NCBI GenBank assembly: GCA_031472005.1
Contig: PZJY01000003.1
Span: forward strand, 2,790,001 to 2,854,000
Direction: 5' to 3'
Source: Tetracladium setigerum
Taxonomy: Eukaryota > Ascomycota > Leotiomycetes > Helotiales
Length of the DNA: 64,000 nucleotides
The notes under the pieces were generated by a model. That model was given only the letters and a program-made list of their open reading frames with translations. It was not told where the DNA came from and did not search any database. Each line of letters starts with the position of its first letter. Position 1 is the stretch's first letter. Below are positions 10,960 to 22,402 of this stretch, in pieces. Position numbers and translations under genes: made by a program.

Positions 10960-11962
10960 TTAAACATCAATATCCATCTTCTCTCCCACCGCCGTCTCTC
11001 CACCCTCTAAATCGTGAACGGTAACATACTTGCTGATCTCCTTCTTGGTAATGATCTTCTCGTTCAATACCGCTGTGGTACCTCTCTTGAAAACGTAGCT
11101 CTTCTGCTTCTTGCTTCGCTCGTTGGGCTTGACGAAGCCTCTCTTCAGGGTGGTCTTATCCTTTGTGATGATCGCAACATCCACATTCGATCCGGAACCC
11201 AAATCGTTGAAAATACCAGCTTGAATGGCGTTCGATGCTAACTCAACTGCCTCTGCCTCTGTCAAAGATGCCTTCCATTGCGTCTCGAATACCGACATGG
11301 CAGCCAGAGAACCACTACCCATGGTGACATAGGGAAGTTTATCTGTGCTACCGTGTGCGTGAACTGTGAACAATCCAACACCAGTAGGGTCAACACCAGC
11401 AACAACGAGATAAGCTCCGATGTGTCCCTGGTATCTGAAGAGATGTTGTTTGAGCATCGTCATGCAGGTTACGACTCGTGGTTTGCGGCCGCTGGAAAGG
11501 GCGTGTAGTTCGAGCTGGGAGGAGATGATGGCGGTTGTGAATTCTGTGTCTGCTGCTGTACCGGCACCGGCGCACCAGATCTGAGGGGAGATGTAATGGA
11601 GCTTCTCGCAGTTCTGAAGGAGTTGAGGTCAGTTAGGTCATCCCGCTTGAAATGGCTCTCGAAACCAACCTTATCCGCTACTATAGGTCCACTTGTAGCT
11701 CTGGTATCTGCAGCGATCTGTGAGAATAGCGGTTAGCATCTGATTGTATCTAAAAGTGTTTGCTGGCAACGAGGTTGTGTTCAAGCAAGATGTTGCGGCT
11801 CAAGCTTCCCAAGTACAAAGTCCAGAGGTTACTTACAACAACTCCTCCATCGAAGATGCATCCCACAATTGTAGTTCCGGTACTCGTCGCCTTTGGCAGA
11901 GGCACTCCTCTGGCGTGTAGGGCCGCATTGCGGGTGTGGTTGGAGAAATCAAAGCCAGGCAT
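10960..11962 (-). CDS. PUP1: 20S proteasome subunit beta-2 (trypsin-like active site)
   Basis: Catalytic beta subunit of the 20S core particle, cleaving after basic residues. Three exons (11837-11962, 11670-11717, 10960-11613) give 275 residues. The propeptide MPGFDFSNHTRNAALHARG is followed by the autoprocessing site STGTTIVG, where the Thr after Gly becomes the N-terminal nucleophile. Then come ADTRATSGPIVADKNCEKLHYI (with the conserved Asp and Lys), IWCAGAGTAADTEF, and GVDPTGVGLFTVHAHGSTDKLPYVTMGSGS. The C-terminal extension after SGSNVDVAI, which embraces the neighbouring beta-3 subunit, is complete. It is divergent from NUP159. No frame problems are seen. Confidence 0.96.
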
Positions 11963-12602
11963 GATGGGGAATAAGTAGGCTTGCGGATCGAGGAAGGACG
12001 TAGTAGTTCTGAGCCTTTGTCTTCGTGATATTCGTGGAGGCGTTCGAAGGTAATGGGTGGAGGGTGAATTCTCTCGAAAGACCAGGAGGATTGGGTGAGG
12101 ATCGATTGAAAGTTGTGGTGGTTGATGAAGCAAAGTCGACGTGGTTCATTCAGTTCAACTTCCAGAGAGCTGACGAACGGGCGAGCTGCCTTGTCGCGTA
12201 TCCTGAGAGCTTCCCAAAATTGCTTGGCACTGCACGATACTGAGTCACGTGCAGAAATATTTGTAGGTACCTGGAATGGAACTCTCGAAGCTGGAAATTC
12301 AATCCCAACCACCACCATTGATACCCAAGACCACTCTTTGTTGTGGAGTTCTCAAACTTTTTCAGCCACATTCACCTTGGATTCCAGAGTCTAGATAGCA
12401 CTCTCACCGACGAAAAGGTGCCGTCAAACTCCCGCACTTAAAACTGCGACACAGCTAGCCTCTAGTCGCGTTCCTTACCTCACCTCACGTCCTCGCATTC
12501 CAGGTCTTCAATGCACCTCGACTTTTGATGAACCGCAAGTCCGCATCCCCCAGAGGCAAAGATCTATTTCCGCTCCGGCAAGGGAGCTATCTTCAGACGA
12601 TC
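11963..12602. promoter_or_regulatory. Divergent PUP1/NUP159 promoter with TGAGTCACGTG
   Basis: 640 bp without a gene. TGAGTCACGTG at 12241-12251 combines a Gcn4/AP-1 type site (TGAGTCA) with an overlapping E-box (CACGTG). It lies 279 bp from the PUP1 start and 352 bp from the NUP159 start. Functional relevance is inferred from the match only. Confidence 0.4.
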
Positions 12603-15600
12603 ATGGCTTTCAGTGCTTTTGGAAATCCTTCGATGGGTTCCTCGATAGGCGCGCAGGGTGGAGCAGGAGCAGGTACAGTACAGAATGGACCCGACCTGGA
12701 AGATATCCAGACAGAGGTATGCATGCTCCATGTAAATCAGAGCTTTGGAACGGTTGCTAACATCTCCTACAGTCTGTCGGATTCCAGGCAATCTCTGGAG
12801 AAGCAAAACTACAATTACTACCAACACCATGGCCTTCAAACCAACTTCCTCCTGCGACTGCTTCGCTTATGAGCATCGCTTCTCGCAAAAAGCTGCTCGC
12901 AGCTGCAGGGCCAGATGCTGTCGTTCTAGCTACTACGAACACTGTACGAAAGGCATTCGAGCAACCGAAACCCGCGGGTAGCGATTACCACACAATACAA
13001 CCAGAATCAGTACTTCCCATGCCAATGAGAATATCCCAGCTCGCTTTCTCCGCCGATGAGAACTACTTGGTATTGTCCGCAGAGAATGGTGGTGGATTGG
13101 CTGTGTATGAGGTGCAGGCGTTACTTCAAGGCTCTAAACAATCTGCTTTTGAGCTACCTACCAACGGGCAAGCCCTGCGAACTCTCCTACCAAACCCAAC
13201 ACCAGAGAAGGCTGAGCTATTTGCGGTTGTAACACTCGATGGAAATCTATTGATGGCAAACCTCAAGGAGAGAAGCTTTGTCACTGGCCCTAACGGACAG
13301 GTCCTGAAGTCTGGTGTTAGCAGCATTTCGTGGAGTGCTCGGGGAAAACAATTAGTCGCTGGACTTGGAGACGGAACTATTCACCAGCTTACCCCGGAAG
13401 GTGCAGGAAAGGGAGATATTCCAAAACCGCCCAGCGTGAACAATGGCGAACATGGTAGGTTTCAACAATGCATGTGACGAAAACTTTGCTAACAGGAACA
13501 GTTTCTGCGATTTTTTGGCTTGAGAATCATGTATTCCTTGCAGTTCATACAGCTGCAGCTATCGAAAACTCGCCACCACCTGAGTCCCAATTTCACATTA
13601 TCAAAAGGGACCAAGCCTCGAATAGCTACTTGTTCCAGAAGCTTAATGACCCAGCTGGTCCTTTTGGTGTCGCCTCTCGGTCAACCCCACATCATTTTAT
13701 GTTAAGATTGAGGGACTTCCCGCCTACTCTACAGGACATGATTATCGTTGCTAGTACCGCCTCGATTGATGTTGGCCTTCTCACTAGGTCCGAGGTTCCA
13801 CTGACCCGTGATAAGCCTGCGGATAAGATATCAGGGGTATTCACCTTGACAGAAATGACGGATGATTCTCGCCGAGCTCAGCTTCCTCCGGGACCCAATC
13901 TGAGTGATACGTCCCCCATTGGAATGGCTTTTGATCTTTCAAGTGACGAGAAAGTTTCAAGACCCATTCCAACCGATCCGGAGATTAGCGAGTCGCCAAC
14001 CCCGATGCCTCTACTTACTGTACTGAACAACGAGGGTGTACTAGCAGCATGGTGGGTCGTTTACAATGATTCTGTGCGTCAGGGCTTGATGTATCCTGGA
14101 CTTGTCGCTGCTCCTCCTACACAAGTGCAAGCTTCACCAGCTCCAGCTCAGACTCCAGCTTCGACCTTTGGTGCAGTACGTCCCACTGCAGCCTTTGGCG
14201 CGCCGACCAATGCATTCGGAACGCCCTCAGCAACTAACGCTTTTGGTGGTGCACCTGCTTTCGGCACTCCAGCCTTTGGTGCTCCATCTGCTCCCGGTGC
14301 TTTCGGAAGTGCTTCAGGACTTGGACAAAAACAATCAGTCTGGGGTTCGCCAGCAAATTCGACCCCTTCTCAAACTACGGCGCCGACATTTGGATCTGCC
14401 GCTTTTGGCTCGACACCCGCCGCCCAAACTGCTCCAGCCTTTGGAAGTTCAGCCTTGCCCGGAAATCGAGCTTCTCCGTGGGGAGCGGCGGCAGCTACCA
14501 GTACCCCAGCCTTTGGACAGTCTACAGCATTTGGTAAACCTAGTCAGCCATTTGGGACACCCACAGCAAATACTGGAACGGCCCCTTCGTCTTCTGGGGT
14601 TTTGCTTCGTTCGCGTCAGGAGGAGGATTCGCAGCAGCAGCTTCAACCTCAGGTGGTAGTCTCTTTAGCTCGAAACCAGCTGCCTCGAATCCATTCGGCA
14701 CGCCCACCGCAAGCTCCGGCTCTTTGTTTGGTAGTCAAAGCAAGCCAGAAGCAGCACCATTTGGATCAAACGGATTCGTCCTTGGCTCTACTTTCAAGGC
14801 CGACCCAGCTTCTAAAGATGATGGACCAGCACCATCGGATGATTCAAAGAACTCTTTCATGGGTGGAGGTTTCCTTGGTACAATTAATGATGCAGCAAAG
14901 CCATCCACACCCGACGTTCCAGTCTCCAAGGAGACTGATATGGATACTGGAGATGATGTTGCCAAACCTACGAAACCGCCAGTAACTTTCTCAACTACTC
15001 CTTCGTCTACACCAGCAGGCCCGAAATTCTCTTTCGTCAATGCAGGGAGTTCAACCACGACTAGTGGTGGGCTGTTTGGGACATCATCGACGCCCACACA
15101 ACCAATCAGCAAGCCGACCACTGGTGGGCTGTTTGGAACATCATCGACGCCCACACAGCCGATCAGTAAGCCGACTACTGGTTTCGCCTTTGGGCAACCA
15201 GCCCCCGATAAGCCTAAACCATCTGGGTTGTCTTTTAGCAACATTCTGAACGATACTTCCTCCTCGGCACTCAAAACACCCACCCCAACAAGCACTCTGG
15301 GCGGTACAACATCGCCAAAGATAAAGAGCGAGCAAACAGAGACTTCTCTATTTAGCTCCAAAATCCCCGCTGCACCTCTGCCTCCCGATGCTACAAGCAA
15401 GGACCCTTATGCCGCTGGAGACACTTCCAACTCATCTGCCAACACATCTGCCAACACTGATGCCCCATTACCACCGGACTTCATGCCTTCCAAGACGTCT
15501 GTTCCAGCTCCGTCCGCACCCCTGTCTGCCATACCCCCAATGCCTGCGCCAAAGCCTATCACCGCCGATATGCTTCCCCTCTCGACGTTCCAGGTGGACC

Positions 15601-17260
15601 TTCGAGTGACGGAGGAAGTTCAGAGGGTCTTACAGATGAAGGCTCTTTTGAAGACGAATCCGGCGAAGAACACAGTGGAGAGGGTAGTGACGAAGGTAGC
15701 GGCGAAGATATTGCAAATGATCTCAGCCCTACTTCGGATACAAAACAAACGCCTGCTATCACTCCTGAAACTTCATTTAATAACCCCAGCGCCCCAGACA
15801 CATTTGCCAAAATTAAAGCTCCGCCAGCTCAATCAAAAAGCTTATTCGGGGAGATTCAGAGCTCTGCCCCTGTACTTGCACCGCCTACCAGGGTCTACGC
15901 GAGTCCTCGATCACCAAGCCCTGTAAGGACCGCGCTTCCTGGAAGATTGAGACCGGAGGGTAGCAGATCAGTGAGTGCTCCAGGAGTTGGTTCTCATCTT
16001 GCAAACAGACCTACCAATCCAAGTGCGTTATCTCAGCGCCCCTCTGTGTCAGCACAACCAGATCCTAAGGTAGAAGAGAAGCGTCGTGCCGAGTTCAGGG
16101 CACAAAAGGAGGCAGAAGACAAACGTCGCGCTGAATTGAAAGCGCAGAAGGAGGCAGAGGAGGAAATGCGCCTGGTGGACGACGCAGATGAGGAGATCCA
16201 GCGGTTGTTGGCATCGGATACCGAAGCCACGCAGTATCTCCAGGAGTTCATCGCTCATACCGACTATGTAAATGAGATATCTGCTGAGAGCATTCCACGC
16301 CAAGTTGAGACTGTATTCCGAGACATCAATTCGATGATCGATACACTAGGTCTCAATGCACGATCCATGAAAAACTTCTTGAAGTACCAAACGGAGGAAT
16401 ACAAGGAAGAGGGCCGAGGTAGGGAGGATCTTGAAGATGACGAGGAGTGGTGTTTGGTGGAAATTGAAGCTTTGTCGTCAGTCATTACCCATGATTTGAC
16501 TAGAGAACTTGAAGGTGGTCGGATCACCGACTTCTCCAACAAGGTTCAGATATGCAAGGATCTTCAAAGGGAAGTCCACAAACTGCGTGCAAAACATGAG
16601 GACATCAAGAAAATCATCGACTCTCATCTTGATGGTAGCCAGGATGAGATTACACGTTCACAACCACTCTCTGCTGAGCAAGCCGCCCAACAGCATGATC
16701 TCCGAAGAAACTATATGCAATTTCAGACATTGCTCTCCAAGGCTGAGGAGGAGTTGACTACACTGAGAGCTAGTGTTGTTTCACGTTCGGCGGCATCTGG
16801 TGCATCCAAAGGATCAGGTCCCACGGTGGAAGCCGTGATGAGGACAATTGCCAAGATGACAAGCATGGCTGAGAAGAGAAGTGGGGATATCGATGTCCTT
16901 GAAGGCCAAATGCGAAAGCTGCGATTTGGGTCGACCATGAGCGTTGGCAGTCGAGAAGGATCTCCATTCGTAACACCTCAAAAGCCTCGAGCATCTGTAC
17001 ATATGGGCTCATCAAGTACAAGCCGCTTCTACACGCCCGACAGCACCAAGGACCCTCGAAAGAGTTTCAGAAATTCTCTAATGTCATCAGTTGGTTCGAA
17101 TGCCTTTGCGTCCCCTCCTCGAAAGAAGATGAGTGGGTTCACAACAGCTGAGAAGGTTGTTGTGAAGACGAAGATGGCCAGGCGGAAGGAAGTGACGGAT
17201 AGGTTGAAGTTTGCGTTGCAGAAGAATGGAACAAACGTTCGGCTGATGAATGATGAATAG
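12603..17260 (+). CDS. NUP159: FG nucleoporin of the Nup159/Nup214 family, frameshifted
   Basis: Cytoplasmic-filament nucleoporin that docks the RNA helicase Dbp5 for mRNA export. Three exons fit: 12603-12716, 12773-13454 and 13496-17260, roughly 1,520 codons. The N-terminal half-kilobase of residues is a beta-propeller (SVGFQAISGEAKL, RISQLAFSADENYLVLS, ISWSARGKQLVAGLGDGTIHQ). It is followed by an FG-repeat region (AFGAPTNAFG, GGLFGTSS), acidic and proline-rich linkers, and a C-terminal coiled coil (about 16070-17000) like the region that binds Nup82. Two one-base losses interrupt the frame: the G run 14596-14599 and the CC at 15590-15591. After both, the FG/acidic composition resumes in a new frame. 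A 57-bp tandem duplication lies in the FG region. Yeast NUP159 is essential, so sequencing error is the likely cause of the breaks. Confidence 0.9.
15066..15179 (+). repeat. 57-bp tandem duplication within NUP159 FG region
   Basis: Two adjacent copies (15066-15122 and 15123-15179) encode the same 19 residues, starting GGLFGTSSTPTQ, twice in a row. They differ by only a few, mostly silent, substitutions. The unit length keeps the frame. Confidence 0.95.
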
Positions 17261-18010
17261 CGGGATTACTTTGGGCGTTGAAATGGGAAAAGCATTCGGA
17301 AGCGAAGGATCTCGGATGATGATACGATATGTCGCAATAGAATAATTGTATACAAGACTAGTGAATCCAACGCATTGACAAACGAAGCTAGGTATGTGGC
17401 AGCAAGGCAGCACCGAACCAGCACAAGTGAGATTGGCAGTTGCGTAATGTGTAGATGAGGTTGGCCTTCCAATTTTTTATTTTGTTTCAAGCAGTTGGGC
17501 ATTGCTCACATTCACACACCTCTTCGTTCGTCATCAAGTGATGAAAATCAGCACAAAAGGCTACGTAGCCTCCTCCCAAATAATGATTTCTTCACAATCG
17601 GGTCATCGCAACGTGGTGCTCACGTTCGCCCGAAGTCCTGCATCCAGCAACAAACACACTTATTTCCTCTTGTTGTGGCTTGAGAGGGCGTTCTTGGCTG
17701 GATGAAAGACTCGTTGCAACATTCCTCCGACACGATGTTTATACACAGTCAAACGACTTGGCGGCTCAAATCATGTGCAAGTAGGTTTGGGAGAACGCGC
17801 AACCGTCGGTATTGGCAAAACGTAAGACGTAGATGATGAATATGGTGGTTGCATTCGAATATTCATGAGAATTTCAATTCTCAGGAGGTATAAATGTTGG
17901 TCAGTCCTGCCTTTGTGTTCTGTCACCAAATAACAAGACAAGTACTACTCACACTCTTCCTCTACCTAACTCAAATCACCTTCATCTAGCTACTCTAAAC
18001 GAATTTCACA
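17261..18010. promoter_or_regulatory. NUP159 3' region and NmrA-like gene promoter
   Basis: No gene in 750 bp. A 16-bp palindrome, GAGAATT-TC-AATTCTC, lies at 17867-17882, directly upstream of a TATAAAT box at about 17890-17896. That box is about 115 bp before the next ATG, a normal distance for a fungal TATA promoter. GAATATTC just before the palindrome gives the site a heat-shock-element flavour. Confidence 0.5.
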
Positions 18011-19103
18011 ATGGCAGCTCAAACGCTCAAGAATGTCATCGTTGTCGGGGTAAGTCTCCATCAAACAACCTCCCATTCAATCATTCAAATAAGGAAGACA
18101 CTCACCACATCATAGGCAAGCGGTACAATTGGCACCCCTATCGTCGCCGCCCTCCTCTCCCACGGCACTTTCAACGTCTCGGCTCTCTCTCGTCCAACCT
18201 CAACCGCCACTTTCCCCACTGGCGTAGCAATCAAACGCGCAGACCTGGCCTCCCACGCCGATCTCGTCGCAGCCTTTCAGGGACAAGACGTTGTAATTTG
18301 TACTCTGAACGATGAAACTGCTCCCCTTCAACCTGGCATTATCGAAGCAGCGTATGAAGCTGGTGTCAAGAGATTCTTTCCTAATGAGTGGGCTAACCAT
18401 GATATGTCTGTTCCGGGAACGCCTATGGAGGAGGTACGTGAGGGCAAGAAGGCAGTTGTAAAGTTGCTGGAAGAGACGGCCAAGAAGGCGGAGGGGGATG
18501 GCAAAGTGTTTCATTGGACTGGTGTGAACAATGGGTTGTTCTTTGACTGGTATGTAGAATCTCTTTATTATCGATGATCGACCAGATCGAATATCCCCTA
18601 CCAAAGAGAGGGAAGAGGAATTTGCTGAGTTGATTTTTGACCATTCTTTGTAGGGCTTTGCAAGTTGGCTTTGCAGATATTTTCCTCCAAGAAAAAACCG
18701 CTAAAATCTGGAATGACGGCACTCACCGAACAACATGCACAACTCTATCCACAGTTGCCAAAGCCGTCATTGCAATCCTCACGACCTCTGAAGAACAGAC
18801 TAGAGATCGTCTTGTTAACATCCAGTCTTTCGTCACTACTCCCAATGAGATCTTGCAAGCTCTGGAGATGGCAACGGGGGAGAAGTGGGTAGTGCAGAAG
18901 ACTACTACGGAGGAGGAGTTGAAGATTGCGGGGAGGCATTAGAGAAGGGAGATTTTTTGACGGCATTTTATGGGTGGATTAAGAGTTGTATCTTTGGGTC
19001 CGAGTTCTCGGTTTTGCAAGGCGTGGAGAACGAGCTTTTGTCTTTGGAACCTGAAGAATTGGAAATTATTATTGGGAAAGTCCTTAGAGGTGAGGCTGTC
19101 TGA
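18011..19103 (+). CDS. NmrA-like / isoflavone-reductase-like NAD(P)-binding protein, frameshifted
   Basis: Atypical short-chain dehydrogenase of the NmrA/PCBER type. These either reduce small aromatic metabolites or act as NAD(P) sensors. Three exons fit: 18011-18049, 18116-18549 and 18654-19103, about 307 residues. The Rossmann motif GASGTIG is split by intron 1. Further landmarks are ALSRPTST, QDVVICTLND, GVKRFFPNEWANHD, TGVNNGLFFDWAL, KTAKIWNDGTHRTTCTTLSTVAKAV and NEILQALEMATGEKWVVQ. In the GGGG run at 18930-18933 the frame breaks. The reading continues in the next frame as a credible C-terminus (FLTAFYGWIKSCIFGSEFSV) ending at 19103. One G is probably missing. Taken literally, the stop at 18940-18942 truncates about 54 residues. 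Substrate unknown. Confidence 0.85.
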
Positions 19104-19724
19104 GACGTTATCGAGCTGTTGGAGTTTGCGAATATTCTGAGCTTTGAGAGTTAGCTAGTTCTTTACTTTTCATAATAACCTTGCACTCAATATGATTACT
19201 AGAGATGATGGATGACTCCGTGCGTTTTGTGTGGTCGATCAGCTGAACCAATTCCCTTCCCTGAAGTTGCCACCTGTATCGAATAGGAAAACCTTTCTCA
19301 CAAGGCGAAACACAAAACACACTCTTCTGAATACATGCAAAGGTAACAAATTTCCAATAATGCAGTAGTAGCAGATTTCAAAACTTGCAACATACGGTGT
19401 TGACAATTACCTAGACTTCGTAATCCTCGCTAGGCAGGCACCCACGATTTGGCGAGACCACTCATATTCTATACACTGCCCGAAAATTTTATGATTGACT
19501 GTTGCCTTTTCATAAGGACACGAATTCGAGATCTGTGGCCGCAACAGGCAGATAGGGAAAAGGGGACACATAAAGAACGAGTTTTAACTGTGTACTGTTG
19601 AATTTATATGAAGATTGGAAATAGTTAACACCCTCCCTCTCTCAATCTGCACAACTCCCTCCAAAAAGCACAAAATTCCAACCAAAACCACAAAGATAAT
19701 TTTTCTCCTCAATAAATTAAAAAA
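19104..19724. other. Intergenic, no gene seen
   Basis: 621 bp of AT-rich sequence between the NmrA-like gene and the orphan ORF. Only very short open frames are present. Confidence 0.4.
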
Positions 19725-20462
19725 ATGAAGATATTTGTCTGCACTTGCACCCCCTCCGAAGTCGAAACTTTCGCTCAAAATGGGTACATCCTCGACGACT
19801 CACCTCTATGGACAACAGCACCCTCGTCACCAGCATTACCAGCATCACCAGCCTCTTCCTTCAGCCTTCCACATCCCGACACATACAATCTCTCACACTC
19901 CGTCTTCTCACCCACAATCTCCGGCCACTTCGCAAGCATAACAAGATCCACAACCAAATCCACAATGCCAGGAAGTTTCCATCATGACGACAGCTCTGCT
20001 TCGTCATCAGATGGAGAAGAAGAAGACAACAACGCAGCAGAGTATGAGAATGAAAATAGGGGGAGATCCACAACCAAGAAGATATTGCCGAATTTGGGAA
20101 GGGAGATTCTAGGCTTGACGGTCTTGACGGAGAGAGGGAGGAGATGGAATATTAGGAATAGGGAGAGCACTGGAGTTGAGGGAGATTTTGTTTTGGAGGG
20201 TCGTAGATTGCCGAAGAGAGTCGGAGAGGGGGAGAAGGGGAGAGGGAGGTTTGGGGGAAGGGTGGTGTTGGGAGAGGAGGGTGGTGGGGATGGTGAGGTA
20301 GTGATTTTGCAGGGCAGGAAATCAGGGAAAGGAAAAGCCCATATGCGTGAATGTAAAAGCATAATGGGTACACTAGTACAATTAATACAACTAATCAGTA
20401 ATATACTTCATGTCTGTCCATTCAAGCATGAACTCCCTCCTTTACCCTCTTCAAAATGCTAA
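19725..20462 (+). CDS. Hypothetical protein, orphan single-exon ORF
   Basis: 245 codons from a clear ATG (AAAAAAATGAAG) to a stop 60 bp before the ALG12 stop on the other strand. I do not recognise it. The first 100 residues are Ser/Pro/Thr-rich (SSPALPASPASSFSLPHP), then comes an acidic patch (DGEEEDNNAAEYENE). From residue 120 there is a basic/glycine-rich part with ILGLTVLTERGRRWNIRN and RRLPKRVGEGEKGRGRFGGR. No signal peptide or membrane span is obvious. Probably intrinsically disordered if real. The last 30 residues (LVQLIQLISNILHV) may be readthrough of a missed intron or 3' UTR. The balance of evidence is open-frame length plus a sensible start. Confidence 0.5.
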   Translation: MKIFVCTCTPSEVETFAQNGYILDDSPLWTTAPSSPALPASPASSFSLPHPDTYNLSHSVFSPTISGHFASITRSTTKSTMPGSFHHDDSSASSSDGEEEDNNAAEYENENRGRSTTKKILPNLGREILGLTVLTERGRRWNIRNRESTGVEGDFVLEGRRLPKRVGEGEKGRGRFGGRVVLGEEGGGDGEVVILQGRKSGKGKAHMRECKSIMGTLVQLIQLISNILHVCPFKHELPPLPSSKC

Positions 20463-20522
20463 TCCTCGGCTCCATTCTTGGACCAACCCACCAACCACCA
20501 GTAACCTGCCTGCACGCATCCC

Positions 20523-22402
20523 TCACCAGCTTGTAACTGCCATAGCCCCCAACTGTTTAAGCAACAATTTTGCTTTAAAATTACCCATATTCTCCGCACC
20601 CTCATCATTACCATCTTCATTTTTCTTGAATTGCGGATCAATCCCTCCATTCTCACCCGCCTCAGCAACAGCTTCCTTAACCTCCTCACTACTCCGTGGA
20701 GAGCCATCCTCATTCGTAACGTTATTAGCAGCATACACCCTCTCTAGCTTTTCAGAGAAGGAACTCCCATCTCCCGGTCTCAAAAACTCAATCCCAGCAT
20801 ACGCATGGATAGAATCGACAACTTCCCACGCTCCAATTGCCTTTCCTGGATCTTCCATTAACAGGTAGTCGAATTGAGCCCAAAATTCTGGCTTGGAAAT
20901 ACTTTCCGAATCCTCGGTTTTATCGTATAGAAATTGGGTTGGTCGGCCGTTTATGAGAGGGAGGTCGCGAGGTGAGATACCACGCCAGGAGAGTTCCTGG
21001 AAACGCGTTATGCCTGTCATGCAGGAGAGGACGTCCATGTGGATTTTGATAGTTTCGTTTCCGGTGATGGGGTCTTCCAAAGGAGTTCGGTGGATGATGC
21101 GGTGGAGTGAGGAAATTGCGGCACCGCCGGGATAGTTTAGAGATGAGATTAGGAGCATGCCTGTTGAAGCTGCAAAGCTGGCTAATATCGAGATTATGAG
21201 AAGGAGAGATCCGAGGAGGTAGAAGATACTTTTGGATCGTCGAGTCCAGATGTATGAAGCTGAGAGGGAGGCGGCAGCTGTGAGGGATGGGGTGATGTAG
21301 ATTATGAAGCGGGATTCTTTGTGTGGTTGAAGACTGTAGATGGTAACGAAGAGAAGACTGGGAATGATAAGACCTAATGTATGGGGTCTTGATGATGGTA
21401 GGATCGTAGCTAAAGGTATGAGGAAGAGCGGTATGAGTGGATTGAGAAGTAGGCGAGGGAGAATTGACGTGAAGTAAGAGTGAACAGGAGATGTCCCCCA
21501 TTCTGATGATTTCCCTTGGATGGCATTGAAGTAGAAACCAGCAAGTTCTGGCCAGATGGGCTTTTGCCAAAAGTAAGAGTCGATGGGGACGGAAATCGCG
21601 AGGGAAATTGCAGCGCTCCCAAATCCAGCTTTGAGAATTGTTGAAATAGAGATTCGTGATTGAACAAGAACGTATAAAAGTTGCGTAGCGAGGAGAAGGG
21701 CGAGTTCAGATCTGAACACCACTCCCGAAAAAACCATGAGGAATATAGCCGTTGTATGCTTTTTCTCAATTTGAGCCTTCTTCAACGGCCTTGCTGTTGG
21801 CAGAAATTCTCGCAACGCAAGAGTAGCTAAGGTCTCTTAGCAAAACGACACCTCACCAAGCACGAGGAAGAAGAACTCACTAAGTCCAAAAGCAAACATA
21901 TTTGGCAGCGTTCTCGACGCGTAATAAATGACATGAAATTGACTTGCTTGCAACAAGATGTACCACCTCCCAACATCCCTCCCAAAAGCCTTCACTAAAG
22001 CACTTCTATATTTCATCAACGCAACACCATTGAACAATCCCAGTACAGCCCTAACGAGGAATTGTGCATTTTCTGTTCCGGCGAAATAGATGAGAGGTTT
22101 GGATATGCCTGCTATCGTGAGAGCTCCAACAAATGTACGGGGAACAGCTCCGGGAAAATCGAAATGGTCGTAGTACTGGTGGAGGGAGCTTGAGATGTTT
22201 CGGAGGGGTAGGCCGTAGGTGGATATGTCGTGAATGGCTTGGATGTTGAAGGATTCTTCAACTTTGGTGTAGGGCGCCGCGAGGAGGTGGAGGATAATTA
22301 GGAAGGGAATGAGAGGGTAGAGCAAAACATCTGATAATTTGGGTTGTTAGAAATGTTACTATGGTGGGGGAGGAGAGGTTGAATCTTACCGATTTGCTCC
22401 AT
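20523..22402 (-). CDS. ALG12: Dolichyl-P-Man:Man7GlcNAc2-PP-dolichol alpha-1,6-mannosyltransferase
   Basis: ER-membrane GT22 enzyme that adds the eighth mannose to the lipid-linked N-glycan precursor. Three exons (22390-22402, 21881-22330, 20523-21826) give 588 residues. The first exon is only 13 nt (MEQI). The family signature PYTKVEESFNIQAIHD follows the first membrane span, then DFPGAVPRTFVG. Several hydrophobic spans follow, with the luminal motif HKESRFIIYI at about residue 330. A soluble C-terminal domain of about 190 residues ends in AMAVTSW. Length and motif order match the family and the frame is intact. It shares a 602-bp divergent promoter with YOS1, another early-secretory-pathway gene. 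Confidence 0.95.

Noticed and set aside
20152..20373. Antisense ORFs over the orphan gene at 19725-20462
   Set aside because: Pro/Ser low-complexity complements of the Gly/Arg-rich plus frame.
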